From NCBI RefSeq assembly GCF_037996765.1, contig NZ_JBBNAD010000004.1, positions 806,001-870,000 of the forward strand: a stretch of DNA of 64,000 nucleotides, read 5' to 3'. This DNA is from Bdellovibrio sp. GT3. GTDB taxonomy: Bacteria > Bdellovibrionota > Bdellovibrionia > Bdellovibrionales > Bdellovibrionaceae. A model generated the notes under the pieces. It made no database searches. It saw only the letters and a program-made list of their open reading frames with translations, and was not told the origin of the DNA. Of the stretch, positions 47,497 to 55,413 are shown piece by piece (positions within the stretch are counted from its first letter, which is position 1; each line of letters begins with the position of its first letter). The translations under genes and the position numbers were made by a program.

Positions 47497-48423
47497 TCAA
47501 ATGCCTTTCATAATATCACTCAGATGCTGAATGTGTTGCAGTGGATGTTGGCCCACTCGTTCCAGCATGAGTTTTTTGGCAGCTTCATTCTTAGGCACGC
47601 CTTCAAAGGTGATCAGGCGATCAATGGCATTGGCGGAGCAGACGATGACAGCCAGAGGGTCAATGTCCTTCTCGCGCATACCCAGAGGGCCTGAGCCATC
47701 GATCAGCTCTTCGTGTTGGGCAATGATGTTGATCACCGTCTGATCAAAGTGCTTTTTGTCGCGAACTTGTGTGGCTCCTTCAGAAGGATGCTTCCACCAA
47801 AGGAGTTTATCCGCAGGGTTCATCGCAGAGACTTTTTGATTCACGTTTAATCCAGTCAGGTAATGACCGTAATCGTGTAGCAGGGCTCCCAAAGTCAGGA
47901 GTTGAGTCTTTTTAAGGTCCGTCACACCCAGTTTTTGCGCCAGAGCGATCGCCAGAGTGGAGACCGTCACGCCGTGATGTGCGAGATTCTTGTCCGTATT
48001 CTCAAGACTCATGATTGAGGCCAGAGATTGTTGGTTGGACATCACAAAGCTGACGTATTTGCCAGCGGCATCCTTGGCATAGTTGTAAGTGACTTCGTTC
48101 TCTGGATTTTCAAACACTTCTTCGGCGTTGGATTGTTGCGCGCCTTGGATGACTTCCACGCGGGTTTGTAGATCTTTACCGGAACTGTTGTCGTATGCCA
48201 TATCAAGATTGCGATCCACATAACCACGGTAAAGCTGTTCCTCTGTGGTCAGGATGTACATTTTGCGGAGCTGTTTTTCTTTCAAACGCTTCAGTCGGTC
48301 GCCTTCAAAGCTGTCGCCACGACGTAGGTAGAGGATCATTTTGTCATTGATTTTGATGTAGGCATTGAAATCAATCTTTTGGTCCCCTCTCAGGGTGCTC
48401 ACGCGAATTGAGACATAATCCAT
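47497..48423 (-). CDS. Unconventional HD-GYP-type protein
   Basis: 308 residues. The N-terminal module (about 1-70) has IDFNAYIKINDKMILYLRRG, then DRLKRLKEKQLRKMYI; a matching module occurs in the protein at 52372. The C-terminal HD domain (about 135-305) keeps HHGVTVSTLAIALAQ, LGALLHDYGHYL (intact HD), HPSEGA and AQHEELIDGSGPLG, where the GYP motif is GSGP with no tyrosine. HD-GYP proteins hydrolyse cyclic di-GMP. An unconventional Bdellovibrio HD-GYP protein lacking that tyrosine, Bd1817, has a solved structure; whether this is its orthologue I cannot tell. I use ATG 48423 rather than TTG 48432. Divergent from the HPt-like gene, whose promoter overlaps this start. Confidence 0.85.
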   Translation of the reverse strand: MDYVSIRVSTLRGDQKIDFNAYIKINDKMILYLRRGDSFEGDRLKRLKEKQLRKMYILTTEEQLYRGYVDRNLDMAYDNSSGKDLQTRVEVIQGAQQSNAEEVFENPENEVTYNYAKDAAGKYVSFVMSNQQSLASIMSLENTDKNLAHHGVTVSTLAIALAQKLGVTDLKKTQLLTLGALLHDYGHYLTGLNVNQKVSAMNPADKLLWWKHPSEGATQVRDKKHFDQTVINIIAQHEELIDGSGPLGMREKDIDPLAVIVCSANAIDRLITFEGVPKNEAAKKLMLERVGQHPLQHIQHLSDIMKGI

Positions 48424-48451
48424 TGCTTCCAAACCTCTCGATTGCTATCGT
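48423..48451 (+). promoter_or_regulatory. Promoter abutting the HPt-like gene
   Basis: TTGCTT (48423-48428), 17-nt spacer, TATCGT (48446-48451), then 7 nt to ATG 48459. The -35 box overlaps the start codon of the divergent HD-GYP gene, so the two genes may share control. Confidence 0.5.
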
Positions 48452-48458
48452 TAAACCA

Positions 48459-48989
48459 ATGTCTATTGATAAAGAAATTGTAAAAGATTTTGTAAGCGAG
48501 TCAAAGATCTTGATAGAGGATTTGATAGATCTTCTCGAAGGTATTGAAGGTGACTTTTCTCAAGTTGAAAAGTTGGCAGAGTATGGGAACGGTGTGGACC
48601 GCATTATGGGGGGAGCCAAGAGCCTTGCTATGTCTGCGCCCACGGATCATGCAGTTCATTTGATTTCTGACTATACGGCACTTTGTAAGGCTGTCGGTTA
48701 CAAAGCTTCACAAATTCAGGGTAATCAGAGTCTCTTTGATGTGTGCGTCGCCACTTTGCTGGACGGGTCTGAAACATTAAGCACATTGCTGGATCGTATT
48801 GATGAGCCGATGGCAGCATTGAAAACCACAATACCGCAGGCATTTATCGATCGATTGCGCTGGGTTTCGGGTAAATTCTCTGACGATGTGGCAATGAGTG
48901 TGAGTGCCAAAGGTGCCGCCTCAGATCAAGGGAAGCAAAAGTTGAAGCAGAACGAAATCGACGATCTTCTAAAAAAGCTAGGACTGTAG
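48459..48989 (+). CDS. Helical HPt-like protein lacking the phospho-histidine
   Basis: 176 residues, all-helical. DFVSESKILIEDLIDLLEGI followed by VDRIMGGAKSLAM resembles the HPt (CheA P1-like) helix pair, in which a phospho-accepting His would sit in HxxKG; here the matching position is a glycine region (MGGAKSL), so it is probably a pseudo-HPt. The C-terminus is a charged helix (KQKLKQNEIDDLLKKLGL) with NEIDDLLKKLG, a pattern seen at the ends of CheY-interacting or flagellar switch-binding proteins. These are inferences from short motifs. It starts on a likely leaderless mRNA. It overlaps queG by 12 nt at the 3' ends. Confidence 0.65.
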   Translation: MSIDKEIVKDFVSESKILIEDLIDLLEGIEGDFSQVEKLAEYGNGVDRIMGGAKSLAMSAPTDHAVHLISDYTALCKAVGYKASQIQGNQSLFDVCVATLLDGSETLSTLLDRIDEPMAALKTTIPQAFIDRLRWVSGKFSDDVAMSVSAKGAASDQGKQKLKQNEIDDLLKKLGL

Positions 48990-50027
48990 CTGTCCCAGGG
49001 TCCACTGGGCCAGTTCTCCCAATTTTTCGTGTTCTGAAAGAGCTTCGACCTCAGGTTGAAGCTCTTTAAGTTTGCGGTTGGCCGTGACAATCAAAGCATT
49101 GCGCTTCAACCCAAAGGAACCAGCCCGCGCTAGCGGGGTGCCAAAGAAATCCTTGCTTAGTTTCTTACCGGAACTTGTCAGAATATAGCGAAGCTCCGTG
49201 GTCAGATCCTTTTCGTGTTCCGAGGTTAGGGACAGGCTTTTTTCAATGGACAGCTGACCTTTGAAGACCTTCTGATTCCAAGGGCACACTGTCTGGCATA
49301 AATCACAGCCGAAAAACCAATCACCAATTTGATTGCGCAGACTCTCTTCAGGAATCTGGCGCGACTCAATGGTCAGATAAGAGATGCATTTACGGGCATC
49401 CATCTTGCGCGGCTCAATCAAGGCGCCAGTCGGGCAAATATCAAGGCAACGAGTGCAGGTGCCGCAAAAATCCGGCAGCGGTTCGATTTCGGTGGTGATT
49501 TTCAGGGAGGTGACAATTTCGCCGATAAAAAACAGACTGCCTTTTTTAGGGTGGATCACGCAGGTGTTTTTACCGACCCAGCCCAGGGCGGCTTTTTTTG
49601 CGAGGTCTCTTTCCAGAAGTGGGGAGCTGTCAGTAAAAGCCAGGAATTCCTCTTCCGGGAAGGCCTTGCCCAATTCCACACAGAGTTTTTGCATCCGTTC
49701 CTTGAACCAAAAATGGTAATCGATCCCTTGGGCGTACATGCTGACCCGGGCGGACTTGAGTGGGAAGTTTTCCATTTTTTCGGGGTGTGGAAAGTAAGGC
49801 ATCGCAAATACCAAGGCACTTTCCGCGCGGGACCATTTGCTTTGGGGATTTTCTTTGATCGGGGCGTGGTCCGCCAGATACTTCATCTCGCCGTGCAGGC
49901 CCTCATCGATCCAGCTGCGATAAAAATCAAAACTCAAAGGATTCTGCAAAGGCGCCCAGCCGAAGTGGGAGACTCCCAGTTCGGCTAAAAATGGATCTAA
50001 AAGTGGTTTTATCTCCTGAGGCGTCAC
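48978..50027 (-). CDS. queG: Epoxyqueuosine reductase QueG
   Basis: 349 residues, close to the family. It converts epoxyqueuosine to queuosine in tRNA wobble position 34 using cobalamin and two [4Fe-4S] clusters. The ferredoxin motifs are clear: CGTCTRCLDICPTGALIEPR and FFGCDLCQTVCPWNQKV. N-terminal cobalamin-binding region: LGVSHFGWAPLQ, ALVFAMPYFPH, LERDLAKKAALGWVGKNTCV. The C-terminal HEAT-like tail carries LARAGSFGLKRNALIV. Start is GTG 50027 without clear Shine-Dalgarno. Divergent from cca with a 48-bp gap. Confidence 0.95.
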   Translation of the reverse strand: MTPQEIKPLLDPFLAELGVSHFGWAPLQNPLSFDFYRSWIDEGLHGEMKYLADHAPIKENPQSKWSRAESALVFAMPYFPHPEKMENFPLKSARVSMYAQGIDYHFWFKERMQKLCVELGKAFPEEEFLAFTDSSPLLERDLAKKAALGWVGKNTCVIHPKKGSLFFIGEIVTSLKITTEIEPLPDFCGTCTRCLDICPTGALIEPRKMDARKCISYLTIESRQIPEESLRNQIGDWFFGCDLCQTVCPWNQKVFKGQLSIEKSLSLTSEHEKDLTTELRYILTSSGKKLSKDFFGTPLARAGSFGLKRNALIVTANRKLKELQPEVEALSEHEKLGELAQWTLGQLQS

Positions 50028-50061
50028 GCGAACAATTTCTTTCTTTCACCCGGTTTTTTTG

Positions 50062-50067
50062 TACACT
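50062..50067 (+). promoter_or_regulatory. Candidate -10 box abutting cca start
   Basis: TACACT ends 8 nt before ATG 50076 and no Shine-Dalgarno is present; the -35 region is not consensus. Confidence 0.4.
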
Positions 50068-50075
50068 GAATTGGT

Positions 50076-51269
50076 ATGGATCAAGTTCGCACTATTTTGC
50101 AATCTCATCCCCATTGGCCCGCTGTGGAGGCAATCTATCACAGTTTGAGCGATAAAGGCTATAAAGCGTTTTTAGCCGGGGGCTGTGTACGTGACGCTTT
50201 ATTGGGTTTTAAAGCCAATGATTTGGATATCGCGACCGATGCGACTCCGGATCAGATCGAAAAATTATTCGAAAAAACTGTCGGGGTGGGTAAAGTCTTC
50301 GGGGTCATGCGTGTTCTCGTGGGTGGGGCTGATATCGAAGTGGCCACCTTTCGCAACGACGGCACCTACGCGGATGGCAGACGTCCTGATCATGTGGAGT
50401 TCTCCTCGCCCGAGGAGGATGCTGAACGCCGCGATTTTACCGTGAATGCCCTGTTTTATGATTTGAAAACGCATCAAGTGCTGGATTTTGTAAATGGCCA
50501 GGCCGATTTACAAAAACAGATTCTGCGCACTGTGGGTGATGCTAAAAAACGCTTCACTGAAGATCACCTGCGCCTGCTGCGCGGGGCTCGCTTTGCAGCA
50601 CAGTTGGATTTTGCGATAGAGCCAGTCACCATGAAAGCCATGACGGAGATGTCTTCGTTGGTCAAGACTGTCAGTGGTGAACGACTGCGCGATGAGATGG
50701 GCAAATTGCTGAAATCAAAGAATGTGCCTCTGGGACTGCGTGTGATGCAGGATACGGGACTGCAGGCCGAGCTGTTTCCCTGGAAGGCCATGGATGTCAG
50801 TTGGACCGGTTATCCCGGTTGTGAAATTTGGCAGAATTTAAGTTTGTATTTGCGATCTGCGGGTTCTGCGGAGTTGTCAAAGAGCATTGAATTATTGCGT
50901 CTTTCAACAAAGGAACGCCGGGGTATCGAAGACGCCTGGAATTTGTGGCATAAGCCAGAGGAATTCCTGATGCAGCGTCTGGGGATTCAGCTGCAGCAAA
51001 TGCAGAAACCGGGTGTGTACTGGGCCCTGGAAGTTTTGATGAAAGAAGGCCATTTTGAGGAACGTATCCTGGCTTTGTTTGCCGAGTCTCAGGATTTCGG
51101 TGAAGAGTTGCCAAAACCATTCCTGACCGGCGAGGATCTGAAAGGCAAACTTCAGGGGCCGGCGATTGGCACGTGTTTGCAGGAAGCTTATTGCCTGCAA
51201 CTGGAAAAAAATCACGGGGATCGCAAGCAAGCGCTCGCGTGGTTGGATCAATACTTAAAGAAAGTCTAA
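50076..51269 (+). CDS. cca: CCA-adding enzyme / tRNA nucleotidyltransferase
   Basis: 397 residues, class II nucleotidyltransferase. Motifs: AFLAGGCVRDALLG (GG-RD), ANDLDIATDATPD (catalytic DxD), EERRDFTVNALFYD-type motif as AERRDFTVNALFYD, and RFTEDHLRLLRGARFAAQLD. It adds or repairs the 3' CCA of tRNA, or polyadenylates RNA if it is the PcnB-like sister; the length and lack of a basic tail favour CCA or A-adding activity. Some Bdellovibrio-like bacteria split CCA and A adding between two enzymes, which cannot be judged here. Followed 11 nt later by the RDD gene. Confidence 0.92.
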   Translation: MDQVRTILQSHPHWPAVEAIYHSLSDKGYKAFLAGGCVRDALLGFKANDLDIATDATPDQIEKLFEKTVGVGKVFGVMRVLVGGADIEVATFRNDGTYADGRRPDHVEFSSPEEDAERRDFTVNALFYDLKTHQVLDFVNGQADLQKQILRTVGDAKKRFTEDHLRLLRGARFAAQLDFAIEPVTMKAMTEMSSLVKTVSGERLRDEMGKLLKSKNVPLGLRVMQDTGLQAELFPWKAMDVSWTGYPGCEIWQNLSLYLRSAGSAELSKSIELLRLSTKERRGIEDAWNLWHKPEEFLMQRLGIQLQQMQKPGVYWALEVLMKEGHFEERILALFAESQDFGEELPKPFLTGEDLKGKLQGPAIGTCLQEAYCLQLEKNHGDRKQALAWLDQYLKKV

Positions 51270-51280
51270 GGTAATTACAA

Positions 51281-51907
51281 ATGAACGACGTCTTTGTTGC
51301 GAGTACTTGGAAAAGACTTTTTGCCATCATGTTGGATCAGATTTTTCTGGTGGTTTGTTACCTGCCTTTCGGGACACTTTTCTATCGTGCTTGGTTTACT
51401 CAAGGTGATGTCGAGATTTCCCTGTTTCAACTGGGGATGCTGTTCCTGGTGCCGGCCCTTTATGAAGCCGTGTCTTTGATGCTGTTGTCGGCCACTCCGG
51501 GGAAATGGTTGTTGGGTTTAAAAGTTGTACCTGCAGATGATCCGACGAAGGAGTTGCAATACACGCAGTGTGTTCTGCGTCCGCTGACCAGTCGTCTGAC
51601 TTTCTTTTTCTCCTGGGCTATTTATGCCCTGGCTTTTTTTAGATATGACCGAACTCATCTTTCTGATTGGGTTGCCGAAACCCGCGTGGTGCAATTTACA
51701 CCGCGCCCTCAGCGTCCCACGATCCGTTGGGTGGTGGGGAGTTTGCTGATTTTGTCTTATGCCTACGAAGGACTGTTGTTTTCATCGAATATCATCAATG
51801 AAATTAACTGGAAAAACGGCAAGGCAGATCTGCGGGCCTTGGTTGCGATCAGTTCCATGGAAGATGTTTCCGTGGATGTGGGTGAAGACATGATGGAGGA
51901 CGAATAA
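51281..51907 (+). CDS. RDD-family inner-membrane protein
   Basis: 208 residues. The RDD domain spans about 5-145: ASTWKRLFAIMLDQIFLVVC (the Arg-Asp pair kept as KR...D), ATPGKWLLGLKVVP and RTHLSDWVAETRVV (second Asp). Three membrane helices in the domain and one more near 150 (WVVGSLLILSYAYEGLLF) are followed by an acidic tail. Some RDD proteins are Na+/H+ antiporters, but most are uncharacterised. It is in an operon with cca (11-nt gap) and the secreted-protein gene (1-nt gap). Confidence 0.85.
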   Translation: MNDVFVASTWKRLFAIMLDQIFLVVCYLPFGTLFYRAWFTQGDVEISLFQLGMLFLVPALYEAVSLMLLSATPGKWLLGLKVVPADDPTKELQYTQCVLRPLTSRLTFFFSWAIYALAFFRYDRTHLSDWVAETRVVQFTPRPQRPTIRWVVGSLLILSYAYEGLLFSSNIINEINWKNGKADLRALVAISSMEDVSVDVGEDMMEDE

Positions 51908-51908
51908 G

Positions 51909-52364
51909 ATGAGACTGATAGTGTTTCTAATCTCCTTGGTGTTCGTGTTCTCGGCCCAGGCCCAGCCTCCAGCGGGTGTGGATTTTTCCAAGATCAACTT
52001 TGTCGGCGTTCAGGTTCTCGGACCCGGTGGGGATAATGCATTTCCATGGAAGGTCAAACCCATGGTGAATGGTTGGGAAGATCTGTACAAGAAGTTGGAG
52101 CAGGTTTCCGGTACCCAGATCTCGTCGCAGATTTTCTATCTGGCGGAAAAGACCTCGTTCAAAAACATCTTTGCCTTTGTGGGTCGCGATAGTGCTGGGG
52201 ATTATCAGTTCGTGAATGTGTTTTATACCATGTCGGGGCAGATGTACGGCTCTAACATGAAGGTGATGAACGTTGAAAAAGATCAGCTGGATGTGGCGCA
52301 GGGAATTCCCAATGAGCAGCCCAAGGACTATTACAAGGTCAAGGCCACTCAGTTGTTTCCGTAG
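51909..52364 (+). CDS. Small secreted protein of unknown function
   Basis: 151 residues. A signal peptide (MRLIVFLISLVFVFSAQA, cleavage near AQA) is followed by a globular domain with no cysteines: FSKINFVGVQVLGPGGDNAF, MVNGWEDLYKKLEQVSG, TSFKNIFAFVGRD and FVNVFYTMSGQMYGS. No family recognised. It begins one base after the RDD stop codon and is the last gene of the cca-RDD operon. Its stop is 7 nt from the convergent HD-GYP-like gene. Confidence 0.75.
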   Translation: MRLIVFLISLVFVFSAQAQPPAGVDFSKINFVGVQVLGPGGDNAFPWKVKPMVNGWEDLYKKLEQVSGTQISSQIFYLAEKTSFKNIFAFVGRDSAGDYQFVNVFYTMSGQMYGSNMKVMNVEKDQLDVAQGIPNEQPKDYYKVKATQLFP

Positions 52365-52371
52365 TGAGATA

Positions 52372-53751
52372 TTAAGGCTTAAATTTTTTAGCGATAGTAC
52401 TGATCATCACCAGATCGTAATTGCCATTGCCGCTGATCGCGTCGTCTTTCATGGTACTCATGGCGATTTGTGGTGCCAGTGCTGAAGCCTGATCGCGCAG
52501 TGCTGTCAATTGATGGAATGAATAAGCGATACTCAACAACTTTCCGATAGCTGTGATGTCTTCAGTTGGTAAAGCTTTAGGGAAGCCGCGACCACCTGGA
52601 AGTTCCCGGTGTTGCATGATTCCGTCTTGAATGTCCTGATTGATCGGAACTTTTTTGGCTTTTACCAGATTCACGGATCTTTCCGGATAGAACTTATAGT
52701 CATGGGCCTGTTCGCCACTTAGTTTGGTGACGTCGATTTCTGTCGCTGAAAAGTTGGCTTGGGACAAGCCGATATTGTGTAGCAAGCCTGCAATCGCCGC
52801 AGATTCACGTTTTTCCTCGGGCCAATCCAAAAGCTGTGCGAAATAGGCCGCGAAGGCGGATACGCAAAGGGCGTCGTGATAGTAAGAACGGGTGTTGCCG
52901 GTGTAGCGGCAGACCTCATCATAGATTTCCGGGCCAGGCAGAGTCTTGTTCAGCTCCAGTTCATTGATGATCGTTTTACATTTATCCAAAATTCCTTTTC
53001 CCATGGAGTAGTCGCCAGAGGCGGCATTCAGGAAAATTTGCATGAATTCGTAGATATTCTTTTTGGAACGATGAAACTTCTCGGTCATGGAGATCGGGAA
53101 GGGGATATTACGCATGCTCATGATGGTGCGCGCGAACTCAAAGAACTGCTTCATTTGAGTTTTCTTGACATACATCTGTTGGCGCATGTTTTTGAACTTT
53201 TCCACGTGGCGGTCTTCGATCACGTCACCACTGTGGCGCAGAATGACGGAACGATGATTTGCTGGAAGATGAACGTAGACATCAAAGTTCAGAGTGATGT
53301 TGGGTTCCATGTCGCGCAAATCCACAGGCATCAGGGCTGTGATCGGGATGTTCTCGCCATCAAGGTCAATCGGAGCCAGCTGCAGAACCATGTCCGAGAT
53401 AAATTCCCGGTCAAAGTTGATATGCATCACCTCGTCGGCACCGTTCTTTTTAACGATGTTAAAATCCAGGGGAGCGGATGAATGCAATACGATCAGGTGG
53501 CAGTCGGGGTAGTTCATTTTGGTGGTTTGAACCCACTCATTGGTGGTGTTCGTACCGTCTTGACCGTCGATTAATGCCAGAATGGGTTTGAATTCGGCGT
53601 TTGAAGAAGCGTCGATGATTTCGTCGACGCTTTTGAATTGTTGCAAGATGTACGGATAGTAGCCCTTTAAAACTGCCTGAATAGTCTCCAAAAATCCCGG
53701 ATGAGGGCTTCCTATGATGACATCAACAGTCTTTCCAGGGCTGGTCGTCAT
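52372..53751 (-). CDS. Receiver-like / degenerate HD-GYP regulator
   Basis: 459 residues. Residues about 8-125 fold like a response-regulator receiver (VDVIIGSPHPGFLETIQAVL, PILALIDGQDG, HLIVLHSSAPLD, GADEVMHINF). The next module (about 150-215) has LNFDVYVHLPANHRSVILRH and HVEKFKNMRQQMYV, like the N-terminus of the protein at 47497. The C-terminal HD-GYP-type domain (about 280-440) has YYHDALCVSAFAAYF, AGLLHNIGLSQ (HD changed to HN), FYPERSVNLV and MQHRELPGGRGFP (GYP changed to GFP). Loss of the metal-binding Asp argues against normal phosphodiesterase activity; a c-di-GMP receptor or scaffold is more likely (inference). TAATG overlap with cheX. Confidence 0.82.
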   Translation of the reverse strand: MTTSPGKTVDVIIGSPHPGFLETIQAVLKGYYPYILQQFKSVDEIIDASSNAEFKPILALIDGQDGTNTTNEWVQTTKMNYPDCHLIVLHSSAPLDFNIVKKNGADEVMHINFDREFISDMVLQLAPIDLDGENIPITALMPVDLRDMEPNITLNFDVYVHLPANHRSVILRHSGDVIEDRHVEKFKNMRQQMYVKKTQMKQFFEFARTIMSMRNIPFPISMTEKFHRSKKNIYEFMQIFLNAASGDYSMGKGILDKCKTIINELELNKTLPGPEIYDEVCRYTGNTRSYYHDALCVSAFAAYFAQLLDWPEEKRESAAIAGLLHNIGLSQANFSATEIDVTKLSGEQAHDYKFYPERSVNLVKAKKVPINQDIQDGIMQHRELPGGRGFPKALPTEDITAIGKLLSIAYSFHQLTALRDQASALAPQIAMSTMKDDAISGNGNYDLVMISTIAKKFKP

Positions 53752-54251
53752 TATTGCACCGTGATCTCCACGTAGAAGGTGGAGCTGTTGGACAGATTGA
53801 AAGGAATGACCAGAGTCGCGCCTTTGTCTGCCTGAGTAATATTAAAATTACCGGAAATTACCGTAGGAATTGCCATTTCGAAGTTGTAGCCCATTTGATT
53901 CAGGGTTGTCTTTGCAGAGCCGTAAATCATGTTGGTCATTTCACCAACCGCGTCTTGAACTTCATTGTTAATTTCGGTGTGTTTTTCACCCAGCATATTC
54001 TCCAGAATATGGAAGATGGAATCTTTGCCGTAAGAAATCAAAAGTGTGCCTTTAAGTGGGGGAGCCACCATACCAACCATTCCTGCGATTTCACCCTTAA
54101 GAACAAAGGAAGGTTCAATAAATGGCTTTCCCGGGGTTGCGTCGGTGTTTGCAATAGTCTTTAAGGTTTTAATAACCCCATCGACGAATGCATTTATAAG
54201 ACGTTTGTCAAATAGTGGATTCATAGCATCCACTTTAGGTGCTGCTGACAT
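53751..54251 (-). CDS. cheX: CheX/CheC-family CheY-P phosphatase
   Basis: 166 residues, the length of CheX. The catalytic signature ExxN is in EVQDAVGEMTNMIYGSAKTT (Glu and Asn on one helix), and the symmetry-related strands TLLISYGKDSIFHILENMLG and TVISGNFNITQADKGATLVI are as in CheX dimers. It would dephosphorylate CheY-P. AAGGAG precedes the ATG. It lies between cheY (26-nt gap) and the receiver/HD-GYP-like gene (TAATG overlap), so the three form one signalling operon. Confidence 0.88.
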   Translation of the reverse strand: MSAAPKVDAMNPLFDKRLINAFVDGVIKTLKTIANTDATPGKPFIEPSFVLKGEIAGMVGMVAPPLKGTLLISYGKDSIFHILENMLGEKHTEINNEVQDAVGEMTNMIYGSAKTTLNQMGYNFEMAIPTVISGNFNITQADKGATLVIPFNLSNSSTFYVEITVQ

Positions 54252-54277
54252 TTTAAATACTCCTTAAATGCATTCAG

Positions 54278-54694
54278 TTAGGCGGCTTTTGCGCCAGCGT
54301 GTTTAGCCCAAACGCGTTCCATTTTCCCCTTCAAAGTCTGGGAATTGAATGGTTTCACCACGTAGTCGGAAACTCCGGCTTTTGCTGCTTCAAGGATGTG
54401 TTTTTGCTCGGACTCTGCAGTCACCAGCATGAAAGGCGTCGCTTTAAATCGAGGGTCTGCCTTGCAGGCTTTTAAAAGGTCGATACCCTGCATTCCCGGC
54501 ATATTCCAGTCAGAGATAATGAACTCGTATGGCTTACCCGCGTCGTGAGCCGCCGCGATCATCGGAAGGGCGGTTTTACCATCGTCCGCCTCCTCGACGT
54601 TAGTGTAGCCAAGTTCGTTTAAAACCTTTTTGATGATTTTTCGCATTGTGGAAAAGTCGTCAACGATCAAAAATTTGGTCGTATTGGGAAACAT
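54278..54694 (-). CDS. cheY: CheY-type single-domain response regulator
   Basis: 138 residues. All receiver residues are present: acidic pair in FLIVDDFSTMRKIIKKVL, phospho-acceptor Asp in EFIISDWNMPGMQGIDLL, switch Thr in PFMLVTAESEQKHI and conserved Lys in DYVVKPFNSQTLKGKM. It closely resembles chemotaxis CheY, which binds the flagellar switch when phosphorylated. AGGAG lies before the ATG. It is the first gene of the cheY-cheX-HD operon, transcribed divergently from the LuxR-type gene at 54898. Confidence 0.93.
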   Translation of the reverse strand: MFPNTTKFLIVDDFSTMRKIIKKVLNELGYTNVEEADDGKTALPMIAAAHDAGKPYEFIISDWNMPGMQGIDLLKACKADPRFKATPFMLVTAESEQKHILEAAKAGVSDYVVKPFNSQTLKGKMERVWAKHAGAKAA

Positions 54695-54897
54695 AATATC
54701 TCCTAAGGGGCTATTTTGTGTAAAATCTACTCCATTATCGGTCTAGTTTTTTAAAACTAGAGTCCAAAGCTATTGCGAATCTCAGAATTTATGTCAGACT
54801 TTATTACAGGTGGTCGTGCTGCTTTTGGACATGAGTCCTGGGCGGTACAAACGGTTTAGATAGAAAAATAAAAAACAATTAGCGGGAGGGAGCAAGG

Positions 54898-55290
54898 ATG
54901 CTCAGAGATGTCCTGATTCAAAAAGGTCTTTCAAATAGAGAGGCAGAAGTTGCTGAACTTGTGTCTAAAGGCTTGTCCAACAAGGAAGTTGCGAACCAGC
55001 TTTTTGTAACTGAAAAAACAGTTAAATTTCACCTTACTAACATCTATAAAAAGATGAATGTGAAATCTCGTGCACAATTGATCGTATGGTGCTTGCCTCA
55101 CCTTGGTTTCGTGGAAAGCGAAATCCGCGCAGAGAGCAACAACCAAAATGCGACTACTGCTCAGACTTACAACAATAACCAAACGCAAACGATCCCAGCA
55201 GGATCTGCGACTGTAGCTGGTGCTACAACTCTTCCAGGTGGCGGCATGAACCGTAATGGTAATTCCGACATCGGTATGGGTGGCATCTAA
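54898..55290 (+). CDS. Short LuxR-type HTH regulator with Asn/Gln-rich tail
   Basis: 130 residues. The DNA-binding domain is at the N-terminus (about 9-65): GLSNREAEVAELVSKGLSNK and EVANQLFVTEKTVKFHLTNI, then YKKMNVKSRAQLIVW. There is no receiver domain. The C-terminal 60 residues are low-complexity (NNQNATTAQTYNNNQTQT, then Gly-rich), probably disordered. A stand-alone regulator, perhaps controlled by its own level. GGGAGGGAGCAAGG precedes the ATG, and a terminator follows. It faces away from the cheY operon across a 203-bp gap and may regulate it. Confidence 0.85.
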   Translation: MLRDVLIQKGLSNREAEVAELVSKGLSNKEVANQLFVTEKTVKFHLTNIYKKMNVKSRAQLIVWCLPHLGFVESEIRAESNNQNATTAQTYNNNQTQTIPAGSATVAGATTLPGGGMNRNGNSDIGMGGI

Positions 55291-55336
55291 TATAGACGCC
55301 CAAAGCGTTGAACTGAATCCGTGAAGGGTTTAGTAT

Positions 55337-55374
55337 AAAAGGCACGGCATTTAATGCTGTGCCTTTTGTTTTTT
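55337..55374 (+). terminator. Terminator of the LuxR-type gene
   Basis: GGCACGGCAT-TTA-ATGCTGTGCC stem followed by TTTTGTTTTTT. Confidence 0.88.
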
Positions 55375-55413
55375 GGTGATAGCAAAAGGGTCCTTCGTGA
55401 AAGGCTCGTTCTT

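Noticed and set aside
55354-55413. N-terminal extension of the thioesterase
   Set aside because: It starts inside the terminator of the previous gene and is not typical of hotdog thioesterases.
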